This document shows positions 21,891-32,104 of a stretch of 64,000 nt of DNA, one piece after another. The notes beneath the pieces were generated by a model. The model did no database searches. It worked only from the letters and a program-made list of their open reading frames with translations, and was not told the DNA's origin. The position numbers and the translations under genes were made by a program. Numbering within the stretch: position 1 is the stretch's first letter; each line of letters opens with the position of its first letter. This stretch comes from Brassica napus (taxonomy: Eukaryota > Streptophyta > Magnoliopsida > Brassicales > Brassicaceae), in assembly GCF_020379485.1 (NCBI RefSeq), contig NC_063437.1, forward strand, positions 17,757,726-17,821,725, read 5' to 3'.

Positions 21891-24485
21891 CCTTTATTCA
21901 TTTCCCAAATCTAGTACTTTGATGATTTAAAGTTAGAGTCGTTGTTATATTACCATTCATACTGAAGCTTTCATATAGAAATGCATGTAACCATGTTGTT
22001 GACAACAAAAGTTACTGATATAGATTAAGAAAGAACCTAGTTTTTTTTTTTCATTTACTGAGGTAGTATATTATATATATTTTTAATCAAATCATACATT
22101 TACATTCTAACAATGTAGTAGTAGACACAACAACTATATTGTCGAAGAATCTACTCTAAACGATCAGCTCCTTTCCATTAGCTTCAACCTTTATCTCTTT
22201 TTTTTTTTTGGACAAACAACCTTATCTCTTTGATAGAGGCTTTCAACACGTAGCCAAAGAATGCTCTCAACCCAAAAGAGAATCCGAAAACAAAGTTCAA
22301 CAGTCAAGTCTAAATGATTAATCTGCCGATTTTACAATCTCATTATAAAATCAGGGCACGCACCTGCGAGTAAACGATCAATAGAGCCCAAAATCCTTAA
22401 TATTTTTTTATAATAAGTTTAGATTCAAATTCATAAATGTATAACAAAAAATTTAAAATAACTATATGTAAATTTAATTCTCGTATTTATTAACCACTAA
22501 ATGTGAAGATAATTTACCAAAACATTTTTTCACATAACCAAATGAAATAAACTAAAAATAATTAGCATTAATATCAATTATATCTCTTTGGAAAGTAAAT
22601 TCCGATATGTGCTCTAATATTTAATATTAATTCAGAAATTTAAATTTTTAATTTGATTAAATTAGAAAAATTATATGTATTAGTCTTTTAATAAATTCTG
22701 AGAGAAAATTATACATATTCTTCATCAAATCCTCTACAAAAAATCATTACTTATATCTTATATTACAAGGCAAATATAAATCTAACTGATTTTATAACGA
22801 TGTTTTGACAAAAAAACACATAAATCATATAATTATAATATAGTTACAGTAATGTTATAGGCAATATAATTTTAAAACTAAAATAATTATTTTAAATGAT
22901 TTTTTTAATATTAGTTATGGGCATGCTTTTTATAAAGTTTTAGACGCCCTGCATAAAATATATAGGAATCGAACATGTTTTTGAAATAGAGTTACCATAA
23001 CAAATTGGTTCAAGGATTTTTAGGTATGATTGATTTGTGGAGACGTGATTGCCACTAACTATATATTTGGCCATATTCTAGTTAGAAACATTTTTCGTGA
23101 TAAAGTTTGCTAACAAGGAAAAAGAACAAATGTTTAGATACTATCAAAAAAGCAAATATGTGCATCGTCAAATACCTAATGATCAAGTACAATAGCATGC
23201 AAGCTAATGTCAATTTGTTGTAGTTGGATATACTGATTACTGAATGAATATGCTGCATGAGGCATATAACTTTTATCTTTGACTTTTCTAAAGCCAAATC
23301 GTAAAATCTATAAAGGTGGAACAAGAATTGGGTATAAACAAATGATGAAATTTTGTTGATGTATTGGAATTTATATTCTACAGACTATAATGGGATAATT
23401 AATAAAAGTAGGATTCTATATCTTAGTGGTAAACTTGACTTAACTCCTCAAATATTTTAACATACTGAGGATATTAGTACATTAGTTTTCTACTTTTCCT
23501 TAATTATTCTTATGGATAAGTGAAAATTGTCTAACTGTGAAGGTGTACTACAATTGACAAGTTAGTATCTAATTTTCGTGTGATATTTCTAACTTGAAGG
23601 TTGCTTTACAGAGAGAAGGAGAAACACTTATTTCTCATTTCTCATTTCTCAAAACCTAGCTAGAGTGTTGATTTGTTCTAAACATTAAACCTAAAGGAGT
23701 TGATAGGTTTTAAACATTAAATTTTTGAAAATACAAGTAGAAAATTAGACAATTTTGAGAAAGAAACATTCTCCTATCATATACCATATATATGTGATTT
23801 GGAACGTATATTTCGAAAAGAATCTAATGTTTTAAGTTTAACACTACCAACAAAAGAAAATAAAACAAAAAGTTTGTGGGTTTTGAATATAAAAACCTGG
23901 AGAGTACAATACCATGGATCTTCCATTTCCAAAAGAATCAGTTTATAGTTAATCTAAATATTAAACTTTTAGTAGTTGTCCTTGTCAAACCTTTTGGTAA
24001 TTCAAAACATTATTTTCTAGAATTAACCATCTTAGTTAATAAAGTATTAAAAGCTAAACTCTCTCCCCCCCCCCCCCCCACCCCAATCCCCACACACCAC
24101 AAAACCAAATAGTAACAAAAATTCATTCAATTTTTTTTTTTAGAAAAATATAAAGGCTTGAAAAGTCTTCTTTTAAAATCTTAAATTCTGGAATGTTAGG
24201 TACATGTTTGTCTAGACATGAAATCAGCCTTTGATAATGCTTTTGCTTATAATGCTTTTTTTCTACATAAATAGTTATACAGTTTTAATACGCCATCTTG
24301 GTCATTTCCCAATTCGAGTCTATATAGTTTCTTAATGATAGGTATCCCATTGATTTATTACAAAACCTATTAGATTTTGGGCTGTATCAAAATAGCTTAA
24401 TATCATAAAGTTATAAATAAATTATCAAGTAAAGTAGAACACAACTCTAGAGACTCAATGCTCTGATGACCGTAAAATATGGGGG
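21891..24485. other. AT-rich spacer between MIR399e and MIR399f
   Basis: I see no coding exon. Around 22185-22231 CAACCTTTATCTCTTT and CAACCTTATCTCTTT flank a T-run plus GGACAAA, an imperfect relative of the poly(A) micro-insertions. A run of 14 C lies at about 24066-24079. Confidence 0.5.
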
Positions 24486-24493
24486 GAATATTC
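24486..24493 (+). promoter_or_regulatory. Distal P1BS of the MIR399f unit
   Basis: GAATATTC matches GNATATNC. It is the upstream member of a pair of sites 75 bp apart. Confidence 0.55.
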
Positions 24494-24560
24494 TTTAATA
24501 GACAATTATATATGCGTACGTATGTGAGATTATATTCTAGATCAGAAGGATAGTGCCACT

Positions 24561-24568
24561 GAATATGC
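24561..24568 (+). promoter_or_regulatory. Proximal P1BS of the MIR399f unit
   Basis: GAATATGC matches GNATATNC. A TATA-like box (TTATATATAAAC, about 24579-24590) follows within about 12 bp, and the hairpin begins about 70 bp further on. Confidence 0.7.
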
Positions 24569-24639
24569 TTCTTGCATGTTATATATAAACACAATACGAA
24601 CAATTAGTTTAGAGCTGAAAGATATATAAAGAAAGGTGC

Positions 24640-24765
24640 AAATGCATTACAGGGCAAGATCTCCTTTGGCAGGAAACTATTACTCCATTCTTGCATATGC
24701 ATTTATGTTTGTGGTATAAACTCTCTGCCAAAGGAGATTTGCCCGGTAATTCTTTCGTGCCAGTA
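24640..24765 (+). ncRNA. MIR399F: MIR399 precursor, miR399f type
   Basis: The mature segment is at 24726-24746 (TGCCAAAGGAG..GCCCGG), the same as Arabidopsis miR399f by memory. The star arm at 24652-24672 (GGGCAAGATCTCCTTTGGCA) pairs almost perfectly with it. The loop is about 53 nt. Role as for the other members: repression of PHO2 under low phosphate. Confidence 0.94.
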
Positions 24766-25620
24766 TTTTATCTAAATTTATTTTGGGTTAACTACATTTT
24801 ACATTTTTAGTAAAAATGAAGCTCTTGGATCTATAGCTAGTCGTAGTAGACACTAGTTAGTTCCTGGATTCATTTCATGTTTTGTTATGTTTCAATTACT
24901 ACTCATAATAAAAGAGAATGTATATATCTAAAAACATGGCCACAAACAAATATTCTTTTCTTTTTGTGTGGCCATCAATAGATGCAAATTGATGCATGAA
25001 GGTCTTGAATTCATGAAGCAGGTAAGTGAGTAATGTACATTATTTTCTTAAAAATGTTTGCAAATCTTCTTCTCATGCAGATAAATGACTCATGGAGGCT
25101 GGAGATTGCCGATCTCGATGTCAAGTCTCTCGAATAACCTTGATGACACTCTCGACGTCAAGAGTCTAGACTTTGATTTTATTAGCCAAGCTAGCTCGCA
25201 TGCGTGACTGACCCCATACTGCTCATGTTTTCCATCAAATCCATCTAGTACTTTTGCTAATTAATTGCTCTCTGTATTTCTCACAAAAAAAAAAAAATCT
25301 TAAGTGATTGATTCCATGCTTTGTGATTTTATTAAACATATAATATGTCAACTGTTTAAATGCAAATCCAAAGTCAAAAGTTTTTAGATACATGAACAAC
25401 TAACAAAGAGAAAAAAAATCACAAACAACTTTGTTTACGTACAAATCGAAAGCCCACTAACAGCCCAACAAAAACAAAACGCGGCCCAATCTGAATCAAA
25501 AAGCAAATCTGATATGGCAAACAGAGATTGGTTGAACTATCGTGTCTCGCATCGCCTCGCCACGTTTACGCATTAATCCCAAAAAAATAAAAAAGAGAAA
25601 TAAATTTAAAAAAAAAATCT
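24766..25620. other. Region between MIR399f and Sec61 alpha
   Basis: Contains a possible spliced relic at about 24993-25205. GTAAGTGAG near 25021 and CTCATGCAG near 25080 frame an intron of about 60 bp. Around it are short open frames: 10 codons from ATGCATGAAGG running into the next exon to a stop at about 25137, or 40 codons from ATGACTCATGG at about 25085. Neither is recognised. Confidence 0.35.
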
Positions 25621-26467
25621 GAAATGAAATTTATAAGGTGGGTGCGAGTGCGACCTTCGTGTTTCGTTGACCATCAAAGCTACATCGCTCTTTTCCTCCG
25701 TGTGAAGGGCAAGAAAATCATCGCAGCCGTCGGTTTTCGAAAGGTGAACGCTCTCCTCTCCTCTCTTCTCATTATAATCTCCTTCCGATCTCTGATTATT
25801 TCTCCTACTGATTGTTTTCTTTCTCCATCGTCATTTTGTGAGTCTTTCTCATCAGATCTGTGTTTATGCTCCTTTAGATCTGTTTTTTTTAACGATCTGT
25901 ATGGTTCTGAGGCATTTTCGATAGATCTGGTTGCTGGGTTGAGATAACTTTAGCTCTAGGCGAGTAAAGTATCGATCTTTGTTCTTACCCACCACTCGTA
26001 TTGATAGTGGGTTTACGACAAATTGTTCTGATTCATTGATTGCAGTTCGTGTTTGTTAGCATTGATGCATGAAAAAGTTTGTAACTTTATGTCAATGCGT
26101 GTGGAATTGTATAGGTTTCATAATTTTCAGAAGGTGACTTTTATGTTTGAATAAATTTGCATGAAAAAGTTTATAACTTTATGTCAATGCATGTGGAATT
26201 GTATAGGTTTCATAATTTTCAGAAGCTGACTTTGGTGTTTGAATAAATTTGCATGTAAAAGTTTGTAACTTTATGTGAATGCATGTGGAATTATTTATTT
26301 TTCATAATTTTCAGAAGCTGACTTTGAAATAAGTTTGTGGGGGTGGTGTTTGAATAAATTTGAATTTTGCATTAAAGTTTATAACTTTATGTCAATGTGT
26401 GTGGAATTGTATAGTTTTTTTCTGATATCTGATTTGAATGTACAGAAGTTGGATCAACGATACTAGA
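25621..26467 (+). promoter_or_regulatory. 5' UTR and leader intron of Sec61 alpha, with tandem repeats
   Basis: A donor-like GTGAACGCTC near 25744 and an acceptor-like TGTACAG ending near 26446 suggest a leader intron of about 700 bp. Within it, at 26067-26416, lie about 3.5 tandem copies of a unit of about 92 bp beginning GCATGAAAAAGTTTGTAAC. Confidence 0.55.
26067..26416 (+). repeat. Tandem repeat, about 92-bp unit, about 3.5 copies
   Basis: Copies start near 26067, 26159, 26251 and 26366. They share AAGTTTRTAACTTTATGTSA, TGTGGAATT and TTCATAATTTTCAGAAG. The last copy is partial. Confidence 0.8.
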
Positions 26468-28217
26468 ATGGGAGGAGGGTTTAGAGTTTTGCATTTGGTG
26501 AGGCCGTTCTTGGCTTTTCTGCCTGAGGTGCAGAGTGCTGACAGGAAGGTGCCTTTCAGAGAGAAGGTTATCTACACTGTCATCTCTCTCTTCATCTTTC
26601 TCGTCTGCAGTCAGCTTCCTCTCTATGGTATTCACTCCACCACCGGTGCGGATCCGTTCTACTGGATGCGTGTCATTCTTGCTTCCAACCGTGGGACTGT
26701 TATGGAGCTTGGTATTACTCCCATCGTCACGTCTGGACTCGTGATGCAGCTCTTGGCTGGTTCTAAGATTATTGAGGTTGACAACAATGTCCGTGAGGAC
26801 CGTGCCCTCTTGTAAGTTTTATTGTTGTTGTTGTTGCTGCTTCTGTGTCCGTGTGAGTTCTTATTCAACTTGCTTTGTAGGAATGGTGCTCAGAAGCTTC
26901 TTGGTATTCTGATTGCCATCGGTGAGGCTGTTGCGTACGTTCTTTCCGGAATGTATGGACCCGTTGGTCAGCTCGGTGTTGGAAACGCCATCCTCATCAT
27001 CCTCCAGCTCTTCTTTGCCGGAATCATTGTTATCTGCCTTGACGAGCTTCTTCAAAAAGGATACGGTCTCGGCTCAGGAATCTCCCTTTTCATCGCCACC
27101 AACATCTGTGAGAGCATTATCTGGAAGGCGTTTAGCCCAACCACCATCAACACTGGTCGTGGAGCTGAGTTTGAAGGCGCTGTTATCGCATTGTTCCATA
27201 TGCTGATAACTAAGTCCAACAAGGTTGCGGCTCTCCGCCAAGCGTTCTACCGGCAGAACCTTCCAAACGTTACCAACTTGCTAGCCACAGTCTTGATCTT
27301 CTTGATTGTGATCTACTTCCAAGGGTTCCGTGTGGTTTTGCCTGTGAGATCAAAGAATGCACGTGGGCAGCAGGGCTCTTACCCAATCAAGCTGTTCTAC
27401 ACCTCTAACATGCCCATCATTCTCCAATCCGCTCTCGTCTCAAATCTTTACTTCATCTCTCAGGTACATTTCATACATTCTTGAATCATCTCCACAGAAA
27501 CATAATGCTAACATTGAATCTCTCTTCTGTGGTGAACAGCTTCTATACAGGAAGTTCAGTGGAAACTTCTTTGTGAACCTTTTGGGACAATGGAAAGAAT
27601 CTGAGTACAGTGGGCAATCTATTCCAGTTAGTGGTCTAGCTTACCTCATCACTGCTCCAGCAAGGTAATGCAAAAGTATCTGTTTTAATCCATCAAAATT
27701 GTTATCTCCACCAACCGGTTTGATGAACATATGTTACTATATGGTTGCAGCTTCTCAGACATGGCAGCTCACCCGTTCCATGCTTTGTTCTACATTGTCT
27801 TCATGCTCACTGCTTGTGCTCTTTTCTCAAAGACATGGATTGAGGTCTCTGGATCTTCCGCTAGGGACGTAGCTAAGCAGCTTAAGGTAATAGAATCATA
27901 ACTGCTTTCTCAATACAGTTCCTGAGTTATTACATGGTGGGTTGAGTATCTGATATTGTGAACTCCATGCGTAACAGGAACAACAAATGGTGATGCCTGG
28001 ACACAGAGAGTCAAACTTGCAGAAGGAGCTGAACAGGTACATCCCAACAGCAGCAGCTTTCGGAGGAGTGTGTATCGGTGCATTGACCGTTCTTGCTGAT
28101 TTCATGGGAGCCATTGGGTCTGGAACTGGTATTCTCTTGGCTGTCACGATCATATATCAGTATTTTGAGACCTTTGAGAAGGAGAAAGCAAGTGAACTCG
28201 GCTTCTTTGGGTTCTAA
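26468..28217 (+). CDS. Protein transport protein Sec61 subunit alpha (SecY family)
   Basis: Five exons: 26468-26811, 26881-27463, 27540-27664, 27751-27886 and 27978-28217, giving 475 aa, the length I recall for Arabidopsis AT2G34250 and AT1G29310. This is the multispanning pore subunit of the ER translocon. The protein is strongly hydrophobic. Family segments are visible: [18 protein letters not shown] at the N-terminus, [15 protein letters not shown] for the plug region, [19 protein letters not shown], and [18 protein letters not shown]. It ends with a cytosolic tail, [11 protein letters not shown]. All introns are GT-AG and lie within the conserved frame. It should be broadly expressed. Position right after the MIR399 cluster matches the Arabidopsis chromosome 2 copy. 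Confidence 0.96.
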
Positions 28218-29625
28218 GTTAGCTACAAAGTTGTAAAACTTTGCTTAGGCAAAAGCAGAGAAGGCACGCTAGCTTCTGTCTGATGTGCCAAACCTCAAAG
28301 GGTTCTAACACAGTTTGGGGTAGTCCTTTCTTGTTGTTTAAACAAAAAATTTCACTTGTAGTTTTTTTTCTTTTAAATACAGTTTATGTTTTTTTGTTGC
28401 TTTTATTAAAAGTCAAAACCTTTTGGTGATAGACGCTTTTCTAATGTATGTTTCTAGAAGTTCATTACCAAATAAACAATTTACATTTTTGAGTTCAAAG
28501 CTATATATTTCTTGTAGTCAATGTGAAAAAAATGTCATCAACGATGTTAAAGAGGTGATGGAACTGAAGCTAAGCAGACAAACCTCTAAACTGTGGAAGA
28601 AGCAGTAGAAACCATAGTTATGGTTTTGTTAGAAATCAGATAACAAGGATAGGTGATATCAACCACCAGCTAATGCAAGATAATAGTTATGATACGTTAC
28701 ATGCTTATACTTTGACTTGTGAATTGAATTCATGGTCTCTACTCTTTCATAGGATCTAACTAACTTCCTACAGTAAAGAGTCAAAGACAGGAAGTCTTAC
28801 AACGACAAATTTGAGCTTTGCCAAACGCGTTTTAAATCACTTCTTATTAAGCTTTTTTCTTCCTCTAACTAATTTCTTGTCTAAATTTTTTGTTGACTAG
28901 TGAGATTACACATATACCATACATATATCTCTGTTTATGTGGATCATTTTATTTGACTTGGAAACTACTTAAATAGAAAGCTATAGAAGCACAAAGGCAA
29001 AAAGTTAAAAAGACACAGGAACTGTTGCTTCTTACTTTGGTTTTAGTTGCATTGATCCAAATTAGAGTTTGCTTGTTCTTTACGTTAACACAAAATGGTA
29101 AATAGTAATACACTCAACAGTTAGAAATCAAATAAACAATAATCAGTTAATCATGTTTATAGCCACCCAAGCAGTTGAGTACTAATAGTTCTGACACCAA
29201 TCAAATAACGACACTAACTCGATTATCTAAAATCTCAACTACCAGCAAATAGAGAGGATGGTCATTTAGATCCGTATGGTACACAACGTTACATGCTTAC
29301 ACTTTTGACTTCTATTCCACCATTCATGGTCTCCATACTCTATTGTAGAGAGAAGATCTAGGGAACTTTCCTTTTTTTTAACGGACTATCATACATACTA
29401 AATCATTTTCTTAATGTATATTTTACTATTACAAAGATGAATCACTCGTCAGTTAAAAAACCTTTATAAATAGCTAAAGTTACAATCACTCTTGTCATTG
29501 ATGTTCTACCCAAACACATGTCATACACACACACATCTTAACGTACTTTGATTTGCTTTGATCTTGGACATAAAAAGAAAGACTCAGACAAAGCTAACTG
29601 TCTTTTTGTTTGATTTCGTTGTCAC
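28218..29625. other. Spacer between Sec61 alpha and the U-box gene, with local duplications
   Basis: No coding exon. Two internal segments (about 28680-28770 and 29280-29350) share CGTTACATGCTTA.ACTTT and TTCATGGTCTC. A third, at about 29035-29115 (TTTTAGTTGCATTGATC..TTAGAGTTTGCTTG), recurs at about 31895-31975, in the 3' UTR of the GIP1-like gene. Confidence 0.55.
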
Positions 29626-31611
29626 ATGGCCACTGATTCAGCAATGTTCGCATCCTCACGTCGGAGGCAATCTCCATCGCTTGAGGCGTTTCTATCACCG
29701 GTTGATCTCTCCGACGTCACTCTCCTCCAAACACTATCTTCGACATCATCAGAGATCCTCTCGTGCTTCAGCGACGTACGTTTCTCCTTCCAACGTAGAA
29801 ACACCCGTTCCCTGATACGTAAAGTCCAAGTCTTCGCCGTCTTACTCCAACACCTCGCACCCGAGTCAAGCTTGGATCCCACGGCGGTGCTCTGCTTCAA
29901 GGAGCTTTATCTCCTCCTCCACCACTCCAAGTTCCTCCTCCGCTACTGCGCTCACTCCTCTAAGCTATGGCTCTTGCTTCAAAGCCCCTCTCTTTCAAGC
30001 TTCTTCCATGATCTGAGTAAAGACTATTCCACCCTCTTAGATGTCTTCCTCCCTGTTGATAGTCTCTGCCTAAACGACGACGTTAGAGAGCAAGTCCAGC
30101 TCTTGCACATGCAGCACTACGTTGACGATAACAACGACGAGACGCTGCGTAACAGACTCTATTCGTTTCTAGACGAGTTCGAGAACGGGAGTGTACCAAA
30201 CTCTGAAGAGCTACGCTTCTTCTTCTTTGAGAAACTCGCTATTAAAGATCCAACAAGTTACAGAGAAGAGATCGAGTTTCTTGAAGAGCAGATCAAAAGC
30301 CACGGGTGTGACTTAGACCCTACGAGGTCAGTGATCAACGGGTTTATAGATATCACACGGTACGTTATGTTTCTCTTATTCAAGATTGAAGATGGTAACG
30401 AGATTAAGAAACAAAGGAAACGTTTGATCTCTGAGGAGATTAAGAACACGTTTACAACAACGCTTCCAAAGGATTTCATCTGCTCCATCTCTCTCAACCT
30501 CATGAACGATCCTGTGATCATCTCCACGGGACAGACTTACGACCGAAGCTCCATCGCTAGGTGGATTCATCAAGAAGGTCGCTCTACTTGTCCCAAAACA
30601 GGACAGAAGCTCGTGGACTTGAGTTTCGTTCCCAACCTAGCTTTGAGACACTTGACAACGCTTTGGTGCCAAGTCACTGGTCTGTCTCATGACTCGCCTA
30701 AAGAGTCTCTCCCTAAGGTGTTTCAAACAAGAGCTTCCACGGAAGCAAACAAAGCAACGTTATCGATTCTTGTACAGAACCTAGCACACGGCTCAGAGTT
30801 GGCTGCAGGAGAGATCCGTGTTCTCACTAGAACAGTAACGGAAACGCGTACGTTGATCGTGGAAGCAGGTGCCATCCCGTATCTGCGTAGTCTTCTCAAA
30901 TCTGAAAACGCTGTTGCGCAAGAGAACGCAGTTGCATCGATCTTTAACTTGTCTATAGACGAAGCAAACAGGAGTCTGATCATGGAGGAACATTCTTGTC
31001 TCGAGCCGATAATGAGCGTTCTCGTCTCTGCTCTTACGATGAGAGCCAAGGAGATTGCAGCAGCTACGTTGTACACTCTTTCAAGTGTACATGATTACAA
31101 GAAAACGATCGCTAACGCTGATGGATGCATCGAGGCGCTTGCACTGGTGCTGCGAAACGGAACCGTGAGAGGGAAGAAAGATGCTGTCTACGCTTTGCAT
31201 AGCTTATGGCTGCATCCGGATAACTGCAGCTTGATGGTAAAAAGGGGAGGAGTGTCTGCTCTCGTTGGAGCTTTGGGGGAAGAGGCTGTGGCGGAGAAAG
31301 TTGCGTGGGTGTTGGGTGTGATGGCTACTGAGTCTTTAGGAGCTGAGAGTATAGGGAGAGAGGAAACGGTTGTGACGGGGCTCATGGAACTAATGAGATG
31401 TGGAAGACCTAGAGGCAAAGAAAAAGCTATTGCGACTTTGTTACAACTCTGCACAGCAGGTGGAGCGGTTGTGACGGAGAAGGTTGTGAAAACACCCGCT
31501 CTTGCGGTCTTGACGCGTAAGCTTTTGCTCACGGGTACAGACCGAGCTAAGAGGAAAGCGGTTTCACTCTCTAAGGTATGTAAGGGGTGCGACCAGAAAA
31601 CACAGAGATAA
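29626..31611 (+). CDS. U-box/ARM-repeat E3 ubiquitin ligase, PUB16/PUB17 type
   Basis: Intronless, 661 aa. The N-terminal UND-type region (SPSLEAFLSPVDLSDVTLLQTL; RFSFQRRNTRSLIRK) is typical of the PUB2-4/10-19 class. The U-box is at residues of about 278-350: LPKDFICSISLNLMNDPVII, then GQTYDRSSIARWI and CPKTGQKL. It recruits a ubiquitin-loaded E2. Armadillo repeats follow to about residue 640 (ANKATLSILVQNLA; AIPYLRSLLKSENAVAQENA; GKKDAVYALHSLWLHPDNC) and bind substrates. The usual CPIS of the U-box is CSIS here. The tail is shorter than the roughly 729 aa I recall for PUB17. Family role: defence and cell-death control. Its place next to Sec61 alpha and a GIP1-like gene recalls AT1G29310-29350. 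Confidence 0.9.
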   Translation: MATDSAMFASSRRRQSPSLEAFLSPVDLSDVTLLQTLSSTSSEILSCFSDVRFSFQRRNTRSLIRKVQVFAVLLQHLAPESSLDPTAVLCFKELYLLLHHSKFLLRYCAHSSKLWLLLQSPSLSSFFHDLSKDYSTLLDVFLPVDSLCLNDDVREQVQLLHMQHYVDDNNDETLRNRLYSFLDEFENGSVPNSEELRFFFFEKLAIKDPTSYREEIEFLEEQIKSHGCDLDPTRSVINGFIDITRYVMFLLFKIEDGNEIKKQRKRLISEEIKNTFTTTLPKDFICSISLNLMNDPVIISTGQTYDRSSIARWIHQEGRSTCPKTGQKLVDLSFVPNLALRHLTTLWCQVTGLSHDSPKESLPKVFQTRASTEANKATLSILVQNLAHGSELAAGEIRVLTRTVTETRTLIVEAGAIPYLRSLLKSENAVAQENAVASIFNLSIDEANRSLIMEEHSCLEPIMSVLVSALTMRAKEIAAATLYTLSSVHDYKKTIANADGCIEALALVLRNGTVRGKKDAVYALHSLWLHPDNCSLMVKRGGVSALVGALGEEAVAEKVAWVLGVMATESLGAESIGREETVVTGLMELMRCGRPRGKEKAIATLLQLCTAGGAVVTEKVVKTPALAVLTRKLLLTGTDRAKRKAVSLSKVCKGCDQKTQR

Positions 31612-32104
31612 ACGGTCTTGTAATAGAGAAGGGAGTTATAGAACCGATCTTGTGATCTCTATATCTATGCATGTCTTAAAAAAGTGTGTTAAGGGAGACA
31701 GCAGAATAAACCTTTATATATGTTATTGTATGATTATGAGCTGTTAACATCTCTCTCTGCACTATGAGCGTTTACCCAATCAGAACTGAATCCATTAAAA
31801 GTTGAAACTGTTAAAATAGAAAAGATATTATACAAGGTGGAGCACAGAAGCAAAGCTACAACAGTCATGGGAACTTTTGTTTTTTTTTTCTTTGGGTTTT
31901 AGTTGCATTGATCAAGATTAGAGTTTGCTTGTTTCCCTAAGTTAACAAAAGATGATAAATACACTCACAGAGACATAGTGGAGATCCGTTTTTTTTTTCC
32001 TCTCTCCCTACCCAACAACTTAAATAACGGATAACCTGTATAACCGGTTATCAGCTTTATAGTACATGCCAAGCATGAGGCCTGAGCGGGACTGAAACCG
32101 CCTC
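31612..32104. other. Convergent 3' ends of the U-box and GIP1-like genes
   Basis: Both genes end here tail to tail. No extra gene is seen. A segment at about 31895-31975 has a relative at about 29035-29115. Confidence 0.6.

Noticed and set aside
24060..24085. C-run as a possible functional G-quadruplex partner
   Set aside because: It is one homopolymer tract with no spaced runs, prone to sequencing error; no function can be argued.
21195..24765. Possible IPS1/At4-type target mimic near the MIR399 hairpins
   Set aside because: I looked for the bulged mimic (GGGCAACTT..TCCTTTGGCA) and found only star strands of the hairpins.
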